Source: an uncultured Clostridia bacterium
GTDB taxonomy: Bacteria > Bacillota > Clostridia > Oscillospirales > CAG-272
Assembly: GCA_946407735.1 (NCBI GenBank)
Contig: CAMJPL010000003.1
Location: forward strand, 62,001 to 126,000
Length of the DNA: 64,000 nt
Direction of reading: 5' to 3'
Part shown: positions 19,836-29,859 of the stretch, in pieces
How the letters are laid out: every line of letters starts with the position of its first letter
Position numbering within the stretch: position 1 is the stretch's first letter
The notes under the pieces: model-generated
Databases searched by the model: none
What the model saw: only the letters and a program-made list of their open reading frames with translations
What the model was told of the DNA's origin: nothing
Position numbers and translations under genes: made by a program

Positions 19836-20639
19836 ATGGCTCTTTATGAAAACAGGATCGTCGTCAAGATCGGCACGTCGACTCTGATGAACGGTCTGGG
19901 AAAGAGCGATCTTGAGAACACGGAGAAGATCGTCAGGATCCTGTCCGACATCTCGAATCTCGGATTCCGGATAATAATCGTTTCCTCCGGCGCGATAGCT
20001 CTCGGCTCGGGCAGGATGAAGCTCGCCGGGAAGCCGCCGTCAAGGCTCGCGCTCCGTCAGAAGCAGGCGGCCGCGGCGGTCGGTCAGTGCGCTCTGCTTT
20101 TCATGTACGACCATTTCTTCGGCTTCTACGGAAAGACGATAGCCCAGATCCTGCTCAGCGCCGAGGATATAGGGCAGGAGAACAAGAAGGACAACCTGAC
20201 CAAGACCTTCGACACCCTTCTCGAGGAGGATATCATCCCCGTCGTGAACGCGAACGACTCGGTGAACGTCGAGGAGATAATGACGTCGGATGAGAAATTC
20301 GGCGACAACGACATGCTGTCGGCAGCCGTGGCAGTCCTCTGCCGCGCGTCGAAGCTGATCCTTCTCTCCGACATCGACGCCGTGTATGAGAATCACCCGG
20401 GCATCGGCACGCCCGAGCCCGTCGACATCGTGACCGAGATCATGGATAATACGGCGTATATAGCGTCGAGGGTGGACGGAAAGGGCATGCACGAGATCGG
20501 CACCAAGATCGAGGCCGCGAGATACGCCTCCCTCGCCGGTACCGACACCTATATCATGAACGGGAGGACCCCGGAAAAGCTCTACGATATCATTAAAGGC
20601 ATACCGGCGGGAACGCGTTTCGCCGGAAAAAAACAATAA
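19836..20639 (+). CDS. proB: Glutamate 5-kinase, short form without PUA domain
   Basis: VVKIGTSTLMNG, IIIVSSGAIALGSGRM, PVVNANDSV; 267 aa. Confidence 0.9.
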   Translation: MALYENRIVVKIGTSTLMNGLGKSDLENTEKIVRILSDISNLGFRIIIVSSGAIALGSGRMKLAGKPPSRLALRQKQAAAAVGQCALLFMYDHFFGFYGKTIAQILLSAEDIGQENKKDNLTKTFDTLLEEDIIPVVNANDSVNVEEIMTSDEKFGDNDMLSAAVAVLCRASKLILLSDIDAVYENHPGIGTPEPVDIVTEIMDNTAYIASRVDGKGMHEIGTKIEAARYASLAGTDTYIMNGRTPEKLYDIIKGIPAGTRFAGKKQ

Positions 20640-20654
20640 ACAGGAGAACGAACC

Positions 20655-22115
20655 ATGAAAATCTCAGAAGTCGTTGTGTTCATCGTCTATCTGCTGTTCA
20701 TGCTCGGCGTCGGTATCTATTTCTTCCTCAAAACAAGAGCCGGCGGCGAGAAGGATTACTTCCTCGGCGGCCGCAAGATGGGACCGTGGGTCACGGCGCT
20801 TTCGGCCGGAGCTTCGGACATGTCGGCGTGGGTGCTTATGGGTCTGCCGACCTCGATATACGCTCTCGGACTCGGACAGGTATGGATATCCGTCGGTCTC
20901 GCCATCGGATATGCCGTAAGCTGGATCGTCGAGGCTCCCCGTCTGCGTAAATTCTCGATAACGGCGAACGACTCGATCACCGTCCCGCAGTATCTCTCCA
21001 ACAGGTTTCTGTCGAAATCCTACGCGCTGCAGATCATCTGCGCCGTGGTCTTCCTTGTCGCCTACACGATCTACGCCGCTTCGAGCATGAAGGCGTGCGG
21101 AACGCTGTTCAACACCGTCCTCGGCATCGACCCGATGATCGCGATGTATCTGTCGGCGCTGATTATCGTCGGCTACGTCTTCCTCGGCGGCTTCTCGGCC
21201 GTCTGCTGGACCGACTTCTTCCAGGGCATGCTGATACTCGGCGCCCTGCTCATCGCCCCGATCTTCGCCGTCTTTATGCTGAAGCCGGACGCGATGGCTG
21301 AGATCGCGGCCGACACGCCGAATTTCTGGAACCCCTTCACAAGCGTGACCGACATACTCTCCGGTCTCGCGTGGGGCCTCGGCTACTTCGGCATGCCGCA
21401 CATCATTATCCGCTACATGTCGCTCAAGTCCCAGCATGAGATGAAAAAATCGGCGACGATCGGCATAACATGGAACGTGCTGATAGTCATCTTCGCCGCC
21501 GTGGTCGGCATAACCGGACGTATGTTCCTCGGCATGAGCGCCGATGTAGAATCCAACTCCACCGTCTTCATCCAGATGGTAAGGATGATCTTCCCCGGAG
21601 TCATATCCGGCATACTTCTCTCGGCGGTCCTCGCCGCCTCGATGTCCACGGCGGACAGCCAGCTCCTTTCGGCGGCCTCGTCATTCTCGAGCGACGTGTA
21701 TAAGCCGCTCATAAGGAAGAACAAGTCGAGCGACAAGGAGATGCTCTGGGTAGGGCGAATCGTCGTGCTCGTCGTCGCCGCCGCCGCTCTTGTCATAGCC
21801 TCTCTGCCGAATTCCGGCACCATCATGAGCCTCGTCTCAAACGCCTGGGGCATCTTCGGAGCGTCGATAGGCCCCGGCATCATGCTGAGCCTGTTCTGGA
21901 AGCGCTTCAACTTCCCGGGCGTGGTCGCGAGCATCGTCGTCGGCGCGGTCGTCGATATCTGCTGGCTGGCCTTCATGTCATGGACAGGGCTGTATGAGCT
22001 TCTGCCGGGATTCATCGCCGGTCTCATAGCCGGAATAATCGTCGCTCTCTGCACAAAGGAGCCCTCCGACGACGTCAAGGCGCTGTATGAAAAAGCTCTG
22101 AAATACGACGACTGA
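20655..22115 (+). CDS. putP: Sodium/proline symporter
   Basis: SSS-family fold: KDYFLGGRKMGPWVTALSAGASDMSAWVLMGLPTSIYALGL; STADSQLLSAASSFSSDVYKPL. Confidence 0.9.
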   Translation: MKISEVVVFIVYLLFMLGVGIYFFLKTRAGGEKDYFLGGRKMGPWVTALSAGASDMSAWVLMGLPTSIYALGLGQVWISVGLAIGYAVSWIVEAPRLRKFSITANDSITVPQYLSNRFLSKSYALQIICAVVFLVAYTIYAASSMKACGTLFNTVLGIDPMIAMYLSALIIVGYVFLGGFSAVCWTDFFQGMLILGALLIAPIFAVFMLKPDAMAEIAADTPNFWNPFTSVTDILSGLAWGLGYFGMPHIIIRYMSLKSQHEMKKSATIGITWNVLIVIFAAVVGITGRMFLGMSADVESNSTVFIQMVRMIFPGVISGILLSAVLAASMSTADSQLLSAASSFSSDVYKPLIRKNKSSDKEMLWVGRIVVLVVAAAALVIASLPNSGTIMSLVSNAWGIFGASIGPGIMLSLFWKRFNFPGVVASIVVGAVVDICWLAFMSWTGLYELLPGFIAGLIAGIIVALCTKEPSDDVKALYEKALKYDD

Positions 22116-22176
22116 TTCGGCGTTTTAACGTTACTGAAGAAAAACACACGGTGAAAACCAGATAACCCCTCCGGAT

Positions 22177-22242
22177 CGGGCCGATCCGGGACGCTGTACG
22201 CGTGACTTTGACCATCGCGCAGGAGGCTCCCGGATCGGCCCG
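22177..22242 (+). terminator. Terminator-like hairpin with 15-bp arms and about 36-nt loop
   Basis: CGGGCCGATCCGGGA (22177-22191) pairs with TCCCGGATCGGCCCG (22228-22242), followed by GTTTTGCTTTC. Confidence 0.65.
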
Positions 22243-22282
22243 GTTTTGCTTTCAGATAAATGTGCAATGTGAGATTATCCCC

Positions 22283-22311
22283 TTGCAAACTCCGGGCGGA
22301 TATAGTATAAT
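22283..22311 (+). promoter_or_regulatory. Promoter TTGCAA-N17-TATAAT
   Basis: Hexamers at 22283-22288 and 22306-22311, upstream of the SBP gene. Confidence 0.65.
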
Positions 22312-22386
22312 ATAGATAAGGCTGATCTCCCCTCGCATTTTTTGCTGCCTGCTACAAAATGAAAACCGGTTCTGCGGAGGTACGAT

Positions 22387-23859
22387 ATGAAAAAGGCTGT
22401 CTCTCTCATACTGATTTCAGCTCTGCTCGCGGCGTGCTTTGCCGCCTGCGGGGAAACCGGCGGCTCTCCCGCGTCGACTGCCGCTTCCGACCTGCCTGCC
22501 GAAACCGTCGTCGAAGAGACCGCCGCCGAGACCGAAGGCGACAGGCCGGAGATGACGGAGGCCGACTACGGAGGGGCGGAATTCAATATCCTTTATCCGT
22601 CATGGTCGCTCTACAACAATTTCTACTTCGCCGAGGAAACGAACGGCGAAGCCGTAAACGACGCGATATTCGAAAGGACCCAGAAGATCGAGGAGGCGCT
22701 GAATATCACCGTCGTTCCTCAGACTCTCGGGTATATAGACACCGTATATCCCGCCGTGAACAAGACCGTCATGGCAGGTGAGGACGCTTATCAGCTGGCT
22801 CTCACCCACTGCGCGACGAGCCTTGTCAGCTATGTAAAGCAGCAGATCGTGGTGAACTGGAACGACATCCCGAATATCGACATGGAGAAATCCTACTGGA
22901 ATCACAGCCTCAGTGACAATATGGAGGTATCGGGGATCCTGCCGTTCAACGTGAATTCGTTCATCCTCCCCGACGTGAACTCGATATTCTTCAACACTCA
23001 GCTTTACGACAACTACATTGGCGACGACCTTTACTCGCAGGTCCTCGACGGGAAATGGACATGGGACAGGCTGATCGAGAACGCCGGGAAGGCCTCGCTC
23101 GATATAGACGGCGACGGTCAGTTCACCGATCAGGATCAGTACGGCTTCGTCGGCGAGCTCGGCTGGCAGTTCGCCTCGATACTCACGTCGACCGATCAGT
23201 ACATGATCTCGGTCGGCGAGGAGGGGGCGTATATCTCCCTTTATACCGAGACGACGGTGAACCTGATAGAGAAGATAAGGTCGTTCTTAAAGGAAGGCAC
23301 CTCCGCCTTCACATGGAACTACGACGGCAAATATGATCCGAATCAGGGCGGCACGCCTCCGGTGAGCTTCAACGACGGCAAGGCGCTCTACTATCTCGTG
23401 CCGCTGTCGCTCGCCTCCAATTTCAGGTCGATGGACACCGATTTCGGCATCGTTCCGCTGCCGAAGTACAGCGAGGATCAGGACAGATACATAACGCTCA
23501 ACTGGTCGGGATTCATGTGCGTCCCGATGTCGGTCGGCGATATCGAAATGGTCGGGACGGTAGTCGAGAATCTCGGCTGGAGAAACGACGAGATCGTCAT
23601 GCCGGCGTTCTATGACATCCTGCTCGGACAGAAGATCGCCAGAAACGAGGAATCCATCAGCATGCTAGATATCATATTCAACGACAGCGTCTACGATCTC
23701 GGCGTCGGGCTCGGCATATACGACGTGTTCGGAAGCTGCGTGTCGCAGAAGAAGCCGGTCGAGTTCGCCTCATACTATGAGAAGAACCTGAAAACATGGA
23801 ACAAGAACGTGACCGACTATTCAGACGCCTGCGTCGCCTACGCCGACAGCATCGGTTGA
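22387..23859 (+). CDS. Extracellular solute-binding lipoprotein (ABC sugar-type)
   Basis: Signal peptide MKKAVSLILISALLAACFAAC (lipobox-like); SBP-type body. Confidence 0.82.
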   Translation: MKKAVSLILISALLAACFAACGETGGSPASTAASDLPAETVVEETAAETEGDRPEMTEADYGGAEFNILYPSWSLYNNFYFAEETNGEAVNDAIFERTQKIEEALNITVVPQTLGYIDTVYPAVNKTVMAGEDAYQLALTHCATSLVSYVKQQIVVNWNDIPNIDMEKSYWNHSLSDNMEVSGILPFNVNSFILPDVNSIFFNTQLYDNYIGDDLYSQVLDGKWTWDRLIENAGKASLDIDGDGQFTDQDQYGFVGELGWQFASILTSTDQYMISVGEEGAYISLYTETTVNLIEKIRSFLKEGTSAFTWNYDGKYDPNQGGTPPVSFNDGKALYYLVPLSLASNFRSMDTDFGIVPLPKYSEDQDRYITLNWSGFMCVPMSVGDIEMVGTVVENLGWRNDEIVMPAFYDILLGQKIARNEESISMLDIIFNDSVYDLGVGLGIYDVFGSCVSQKKPVEFASYYEKNLKTWNKNVTDYSDACVAYADSIG

Positions 23860-23908
23860 CGGCTCGCGCAGATAATAACCGAACATAAACCACATACGGT
23901 GAACATCT

Positions 23909-26698
23909 ATGGCTGATATCATAGGCTTCGACAGCCGGGAAGAACGCGTCAACAGGCTGACGAACACTCTTGACGGAAATCTCGTCCTTTACATCTACGC
24001 CGAAAAAGCCGCCGGGATGACGACGGTGTTCGTCGACGGCTCAGAGGTGCTGAAAAGCGACGCCGGGGAGGGAAGAAGCCCGTTTCTCTGCGGGAGCGTG
24101 TCGATCCCGCGCGGCGAATTCACCTTTGAGATCGAAAGCGGCGCCGATGTCGGCAGGATCATACTCGCCGAATCGGATTCGATAGACACATCGGAAAAGT
24201 TCGATCTTGCGTATATGAACCGGAAGATGACCGCGCTGTTCGAGCATGACCCGGTCGAATACACTCCCGAAGTGCTCGGGCTGCTCATGCGTCACGGATT
24301 CATATACGAGCAGGCGCACGACACGGCGGACGGACTCGAGCCGTCCGGCGTCCCGCTCGGAGGCATGGGCTGCGGCAAGCTCGAGATAACCGGGAACGGG
24401 ATGTTCACCGCCTTCACCGGCAACAACAATCAGGACTGCCCGATCTACCGCATGCCCGGATCGTTCATGGCGATCTCGGACGGCAGGGAGACGAGGATAG
24501 TAAGAAAAGACCCGCTCGGCCTGCCGTATGTCCCGGCTGAGAAGGCGGAATCCGATCTTGAATTCCCATTCGCCGTGATACGCTGCTCTGACAACGGACT
24601 CGGCGCGGCGGCCGAGATAAGGGCGTTTTCGCCGCATATCCCCGGGAACGCCGCCGATTCCTCGCTCCCGTGCGTGTATTTCGACGTCGAGCTGAGAAAC
24701 GTGTCGGACAGTCCGATAAATGCGGCTTTCTGCTTCTCATGGGAGAACATCATCAACGTCGGCGGAAGCATGATGACGCACAACGCCGGAGAGCGGCTTT
24801 TCCCGCTCTGCTATCACACATGGAACCCGTCATACCCGTGGTCGGACAGAAGAAAGAACAGATGCGAAAGGAAGGGCAGCGCCCTGATCTTCGGCGCCGA
24901 TGACGACAGGGGAAATCCTTCGTCCTTCGGAAATCATATCCTCTGGTGCTCGGATGGAAGCGCCGAGTGCCTGCCGGACAGATCGATCATGCCGGAGCGC
25001 GAGGCGGATTTCGCCGCTCATCTGCGGGGCGGGGAATACAAGCCGGGAACTGATGAAAGCGAGTTTCGCGCCGGGGCGTGGATCGTTCGGCGGGACCTCG
25101 GTCCGGGGGAGTCGGCTAAGTTCGGCTTTATCCTCGCATGGTATATGCCGAGCCTCATCGGCGCGGACGGGAAGGATTACGGCGTAAGATACGCCGCCCG
25201 CTTCTCCGGCGCCGAAGATCTGCTCTCATACCTTATATCGGAGAAGGAGCGGCTTTATAACGGGACAAGGATAGTAAATGACGCGGTGAACCGCTCGTCC
25301 CTGCCCGGGATGTTCAAGCGCCGCCTTCTCGACGACCGTTTCGTCGTCAACACCTGCTCATGGTATGACAAGGACGGCAATTTCTCGATAAACGAAGCGC
25401 CGACCGGGATGTCGGGATGCCTCGGCACGCTCGATCAGCGGACGGCGTCGCAGGTATATTACAACTCCTTCTTCCCCGAGCTTGACGACAACGAGCTTGA
25501 GCTTTTCCGTCTCTCGCAGGCAGAGGACGGCATGTGCGCCCATGAGATCGGGTTCTCGGCGCTGACGCTCGAGGCCCGTCCCTTCTCCAAATGGCCGGAT
25601 CTCGCCGATTCGTATATCATTCAGGTGTTCCATCACTATCAGCGGACAGGGGACATCAGTTTCCTTGAAAGGCACTGGCCTCATATGAAAAAGGCGATAG
25701 AATGGACCCTGACGCTCGACGACGCCAAATGCGGGATCCCCTTCATCTGCCCCGGGCGCGGCACGACATATGACAATCAGTTCTGGGAGGGGATAAACTC
25801 TTTTATCTCCACCATGCAGATCGCCGCGTACAGGATAGGCGCGAAGGCGGCTCGTACAGTCGGCGAGCCGGAGACGGCGGATAAGTGGGACGCCCTCGCG
25901 GATAAAGCGCAGAGATACCGTATGGATCATCTGTGGAACGAAGACGGCGGCTATTTTTACAACGCCTACGACCCGAACAGGGACGCGACCGATCAGTCGT
26001 GCTTTATCGCGTCTCTCGCCGGAGAATGGGCGGCGGCCCGCGCCGGTATCGTTCCCGATCTCGGGTATGACAGGATGAAGCGCGCGGCAAGTGAGATACT
26101 CGCGCGCTGCACGTCCGACACCGGCATAACCGATCAGGGCGGCAGAAAGGAAGAGACCGCCGGATTCATGCAGTACCCGATGGCGTATCTCGCCTCCGCG
26201 GCGCTTTACGGCGGCGATACCGATACCGCATGGCGCTTCGCCGAAATAAACGACAGGGTGATAAACCGGCCCGGCGTGTCGACGCATTTCGATCAGGGAC
26301 TTACCTACATGATCGACGACAGCCGCCACGGGCTCCCGTATTATATGACGGCCCCCGCGTCTTGGAACATGCTCGAGGCCCTTGCTGGTCTCTGCGCCGA
26401 CAGAGCGTCAAAGGTGCTCAGGCTTTCCCCCTCTGCGATAAACGGCATACGGCTTCCGGTATTCCTTACGGGCTGCGGATTTGAGATCATCACCTACAAT
26501 GACGGGGATGAGATCGTGATGCGCCTCGAGCCGCTGTATTCCTTTGCCGACTGCGGCTTTGAAAGGCTGATGATCGCCGGAAAATGGCAGTGCGATGAGA
26601 CTGAGGGCAGCTTCGACGGCGGATATACCTCATTCGATATCGCCTTCGACCCGGGAAAGCATGCGCTTACCCTGAAAGGAAATGCGGACATAAGCTGA
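23909..26698 (+). CDS. GH116-like glycoside hydrolase (DUF608/beta-glucosylceramidase-type)
   Basis: SGVPLGGMGCGKLEITGNGMFTAFTGNN; GRGTTYDNQFWEG; no signal peptide. Confidence 0.75.
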   Translation: MADIIGFDSREERVNRLTNTLDGNLVLYIYAEKAAGMTTVFVDGSEVLKSDAGEGRSPFLCGSVSIPRGEFTFEIESGADVGRIILAESDSIDTSEKFDLAYMNRKMTALFEHDPVEYTPEVLGLLMRHGFIYEQAHDTADGLEPSGVPLGGMGCGKLEITGNGMFTAFTGNNNQDCPIYRMPGSFMAISDGRETRIVRKDPLGLPYVPAEKAESDLEFPFAVIRCSDNGLGAAAEIRAFSPHIPGNAADSSLPCVYFDVELRNVSDSPINAAFCFSWENIINVGGSMMTHNAGERLFPLCYHTWNPSYPWSDRRKNRCERKGSALIFGADDDRGNPSSFGNHILWCSDGSAECLPDRSIMPEREADFAAHLRGGEYKPGTDESEFRAGAWIVRRDLGPGESAKFGFILAWYMPSLIGADGKDYGVRYAARFSGAEDLLSYLISEKERLYNGTRIVNDAVNRSSLPGMFKRRLLDDRFVVNTCSWYDKDGNFSINEAPTGMSGCLGTLDQRTASQVYYNSFFPELDDNELELFRLSQAEDGMCAHEIGFSALTLEARPFSKWPDLADSYIIQVFHHYQRTGDISFLERHWPHMKKAIEWTLTLDDAKCGIPFICPGRGTTYDNQFWEGINSFISTMQIAAYRIGAKAARTVGEPETADKWDALADKAQRYRMDHLWNEDGGYFYNAYDPNRDATDQSCFIASLAGEWAAARAGIVPDLGYDRMKRAASEILARCTSDTGITDQGGRKEETAGFMQYPMAYLASAALYGGDTDTAWRFAEINDRVINRPGVSTHFDQGLTYMIDDSRHGLPYYMTAPASWNMLEALAGLCADRASKVLRLSPSAINGIRLPVFLTGCGFEIITYNDGDEIVMRLEPLYSFADCGFERLMIAGKWQCDETEGSFDGGYTSFDIAFDPGKHALTLKGNADIS

Positions 26699-26713
26699 AA
26701 CGGAGAGCCTACA

Positions 26714-27559
26714 ATGATCAAAGGAAGAAAGACAGGATTTTTCGCCAACGGCAGCTTCAGGGAGCATTCTCTCGCCGAGGCCTGCTCGATACTTAAGAAA
26801 ATCGGATATGACGCGATAGAGCTCGATATGGGCTGGATCGGCGGCGCCGGAGCGGATGAAGCCGTCAGGACGGTTTCCGAATGCGGTCTGATATTGTCGG
26901 AGGTCATGCTCCAGTACGACTATGTCTGCATGGACAGGAGCGAATCCGAGGCGAACATATCCAAAACCGAGGAGGACATCCGCCGCTGCGCCGACGCCGG
27001 CATCGGCGTGTTCAATCTGTTCACCGGCCCACGCCCGTGGATCAAAAATAAAGTGATCATCGGGGAAAACATGACGATGGGTCAGGCATGGGACATGGTC
27101 TTTTCCGCCTTCGACAGGCTGGTGCCGCTCGCCTCGAAGCTCGGCGTCAAGCTCGCCGTCGAGAACGTATGGGGTATGCTGTGTCATGACTTTTATACGG
27201 CGTCGTATCTGATCGGTCGATATGGCTCGCCGTGTCTCGGCGTCAATTTCGATCCGTCGCACGATCAGCTCGCCGGGAACACCGATATGGAGTTCATCGT
27301 CAGGTCATGGGGAAAAGAGCGGATAAAGCATGTCCATTTAAAGGACGCAGCCGGGACTCAGAAGGCGGGGCTTTTCACCTTCCCTCCGCTCGGAGAGGGA
27401 TATGTCGACTGGAACGGATTTTTCAAGGGACTCGACGAGATCGGCTATGACGGCGTCCTTTCGGTCGAATACGAGGCCGACGGACGGCTGAACCGGCTCA
27501 AAGGCGACTGGATCCGCGCGGCGGAGGAATCGTATAAGGCCCTGCTTGATTTGATATGA
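26714..27559 (+). CDS. Sugar phosphate isomerase/epimerase (xylose isomerase-like TIM barrel)
   Basis: LAVENVWGML, LGVNFDPSHDQLAG, IKHVHLKDA, LSVEYEAD. Confidence 0.82.
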   Translation: MIKGRKTGFFANGSFREHSLAEACSILKKIGYDAIELDMGWIGGAGADEAVRTVSECGLILSEVMLQYDYVCMDRSESEANISKTEEDIRRCADAGIGVFNLFTGPRPWIKNKVIIGENMTMGQAWDMVFSAFDRLVPLASKLGVKLAVENVWGMLCHDFYTASYLIGRYGSPCLGVNFDPSHDQLAGNTDMEFIVRSWGKERIKHVHLKDAAGTQKAGLFTFPPLGEGYVDWNGFFKGLDEIGYDGVLSVEYEADGRLNRLKGDWIRAAEESYKALLDLI

Positions 27560-27573
27560 TCGGAGGCATGAAG

Positions 27574-28587
27574 ATGGACGGAACAATCAGACTCATGATG
27601 GTCGGCTGCGGCGGGATATCGTACGAATGGCTCGAGGCCCTGAAGGACAGGGATGACGCCGTCATCACGTCGCTGGTCGATCTGAACCGGGCGGCGGCCG
27701 AAAAAAGAAAAGAGGAATATTCCCTTGACTGCCCGATATACGGGGATTATGACGAGGCCCTGAAACTTGCGAAGCCCGACGTGGTGATAGATCTCGCGAA
27801 CGCGTGGGCTCATTTCGACATCACGATGAAGGCCCTCGCCGCCGGATGCTCGGTGTTCGGCGAGAAGCCGATGTGCATGTCCCGCGAGGAAGGCCGGATC
27901 CTTATGGAGGAAGCGAAAAAAACGGGTCTCGCCTTCAACGTGATGCAGAACCGGCGCTTCCTCCCCGGCGTGAGGGCGCTGAGAGAGGCGGTCAGGAGCG
28001 GCGCTCTCGGCAGGATATGGAACGTCTGCTGCGAGATATACGTAAACGCCGATCTCACCGGAGGGAGGAACACTCTCGAGTACCCGATGCTGCAGGATCA
28101 GGCGGTGCATTCGTTCGATTCGGCGAGATTCATCCTCGGCGCCGACGCCGTCAGCGTCTACTGCCACTCCTACAATCCCGTCGGCTCGCACTACAACGGC
28201 GACGGCTCGGGAGCCTGCATATTCGAGATGAGCGACGGCTCGGTGCTGACGTACAACGCCGTCATGGATACCAATGTCATGAAAACGGCGTGGCACTCCC
28301 AGTGGCGCGTCATCGGGGAGAATGGAACGGCATTATGGAACGGCTTTGACGATCTTCCGACCGCCGAGATCCGCTCGGATGACGGCTCGGTCAGCCGGAT
28401 CGAGCTTCCTCTGCCGAAGGACTGGGACGGCATAAGCTGGTTCCCCGGCGGCATAAACGAGATGCTGACAGCATACAGGGAGGGCAGGGAATCCGAGCTC
28501 ACCTGCTTCGGAAATTACGGCAGCGTCGCCATGACCTTCTCTGCGATAGAGAGCGCTAAGACGGGGCGGAAGACCGCCGTGAAATGA
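27574..28587 (+). CDS. Gfo/Idh/MocA-family oxidoreductase
   Basis: IRLMMVGCGGISYEWLEAL; GEKPMCMSREEG. Start chosen 8 nt after GGAGG. Confidence 0.85.
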   Translation: MDGTIRLMMVGCGGISYEWLEALKDRDDAVITSLVDLNRAAAEKRKEEYSLDCPIYGDYDEALKLAKPDVVIDLANAWAHFDITMKALAAGCSVFGEKPMCMSREEGRILMEEAKKTGLAFNVMQNRRFLPGVRALREAVRSGALGRIWNVCCEIYVNADLTGGRNTLEYPMLQDQAVHSFDSARFILGADAVSVYCHSYNPVGSHYNGDGSGACIFEMSDGSVLTYNAVMDTNVMKTAWHSQWRVIGENGTALWNGFDDLPTAEIRSDDGSVSRIELPLPKDWDGISWFPGGINEMLTAYREGRESELTCFGNYGSVAMTFSAIESAKTGRKTAVK

Positions 28588-28605
28588 GCGCCTGAATACA
28601 ATAAC

Positions 28606-28637
28606 AGCGCTGACAGCCTAAAGCGGCGGTCAGCGCT
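28606..28637. terminator. Hairpin terminator between convergent genes
   Basis: AGCGCTGAC ... GTCAGCGCT then TTTGTTT. Confidence 0.7.
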
Positions 28638-28664
28638 TTGTTTATGTCGATGCAGGTGATGCCT

Positions 28665-29843
28665 TCATTTCGCGAGCAGCCACTCGGGATCGAACTCGGC
28701 GATGCTCATGCCGAACTCGTACGGATGGCTTTCGCCCTTCTCATACAGAAGGACGAAGTTCCCCTCAGCCTTGTTGTAATCGAGACTGGAATAGGCGCAG
28801 GCCCCTTCGTATACCGTTTTGATATGAGACCAGCTTTTCCCGCTGTCAAAGCTGACGCAGACGGTCATGTTCGTCCTCGTCTCGGAGCGTGGGTTGGCGA
28901 AAAGGGTGATCGAGTCGGCGCTGTCCGGCAAAATCGACGGATCGGCTAGATCGCCGCGCTCGACATGGAGGAATGATGCGTTGCAGCCGATGTTCTTTTC
29001 CTCGATCAGGTGATCGTCGGTCCTGAAATCTTCCCAGCTCTCGCCTCCGTTATGGCTTGTCGCAAGATAACGCTTCTGATCATGGAAGCAGCCGCGGGAG
29101 TTGTATGTGAGCGAGCCGTCTTCGTTTTCGATCAGCGTCCCCTCGCCGGTGCCGCGCTGGACAGGCGAGGACGCACGCCATGTAAGCCCGCGGTCGTCGC
29201 TGAAAACGGCGTTGTTGTAGCTGTATCTCTGAAGCCCTTCCCAGTCGCTGTATTCTCCCGCGGCGAACCTCGACGGGCAGATGAGCCGTCCGGCGTGCTC
29301 ACCGTGTCTCAGCCGTATGCCGTGAGCCGATCCGTGGCAGCTGCCGCCGATCTTTACGGTGTCGCCGTCGATGTTGACGAATTCGGCCGGAGCTATGTCC
29401 ATCGGCCGCTCTTTCCAGCTCTCGCCGCCGTCGTCGGTATATATAAGGAACGAGCCGCTTTTTACCCCGGCTTCCCTCGCTTTCCTCTCGGCCTCCTCGC
29501 GCATCCTCTTTTTGTCATCCTCGGTGTATTTCCCGAATTCGTTTTTCGCGACCGGGTTTCTGTATACCGAGCAGAAAACGGTGTCAGATATGTCGTCGTA
29601 TAAAGCGCTGCCGATGACGCACGCCCATCCGGGAACATGCGCTAAAGTCATCGGCTTGCTCCAGCCGAAATACGGGCGCTTTATCCGGCAGACGAGGTCG
29701 GTCTCTTCGGCGTGATCGATCAGGGTGTCCCTGCGGTCGTTGCAGAAGGCGTAGACGTTTCCGCGCCTGTCGGCGACGACGCTGGGTATACGGTAATTCG
29801 AGCGTCCGCCGCTGCCGAAAAGTATCGATTCTGAGTAGTACAT
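28665..29843 (-). CDS. Sialidase/BNR-repeat family protein, no signal peptide
   Basis: YRIPSVVADRRGNVYAFCNDRRD; repeated Asp-box-like DDGGESW, DDRGLTW, HNGGESW, DSGKSW. Confidence 0.82.
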   Translation of the reverse strand: MYYSESILFGSGGRSNYRIPSVVADRRGNVYAFCNDRRDTLIDHAEETDLVCRIKRPYFGWSKPMTLAHVPGWACVIGSALYDDISDTVFCSVYRNPVAKNEFGKYTEDDKKRMREEAERKAREAGVKSGSFLIYTDDGGESWKERPMDIAPAEFVNIDGDTVKIGGSCHGSAHGIRLRHGEHAGRLICPSRFAAGEYSDWEGLQRYSYNNAVFSDDRGLTWRASSPVQRGTGEGTLIENEDGSLTYNSRGCFHDQKRYLATSHNGGESWEDFRTDDHLIEEKNIGCNASFLHVERGDLADPSILPDSADSITLFANPRSETRTNMTVCVSFDSGKSWSHIKTVYEGACAYSSLDYNKAEGNFVLLYEKGESHPYEFGMSIAEFDPEWLLAK

Positions 29844-29859
29844 GGCATCATCCTCCGGG

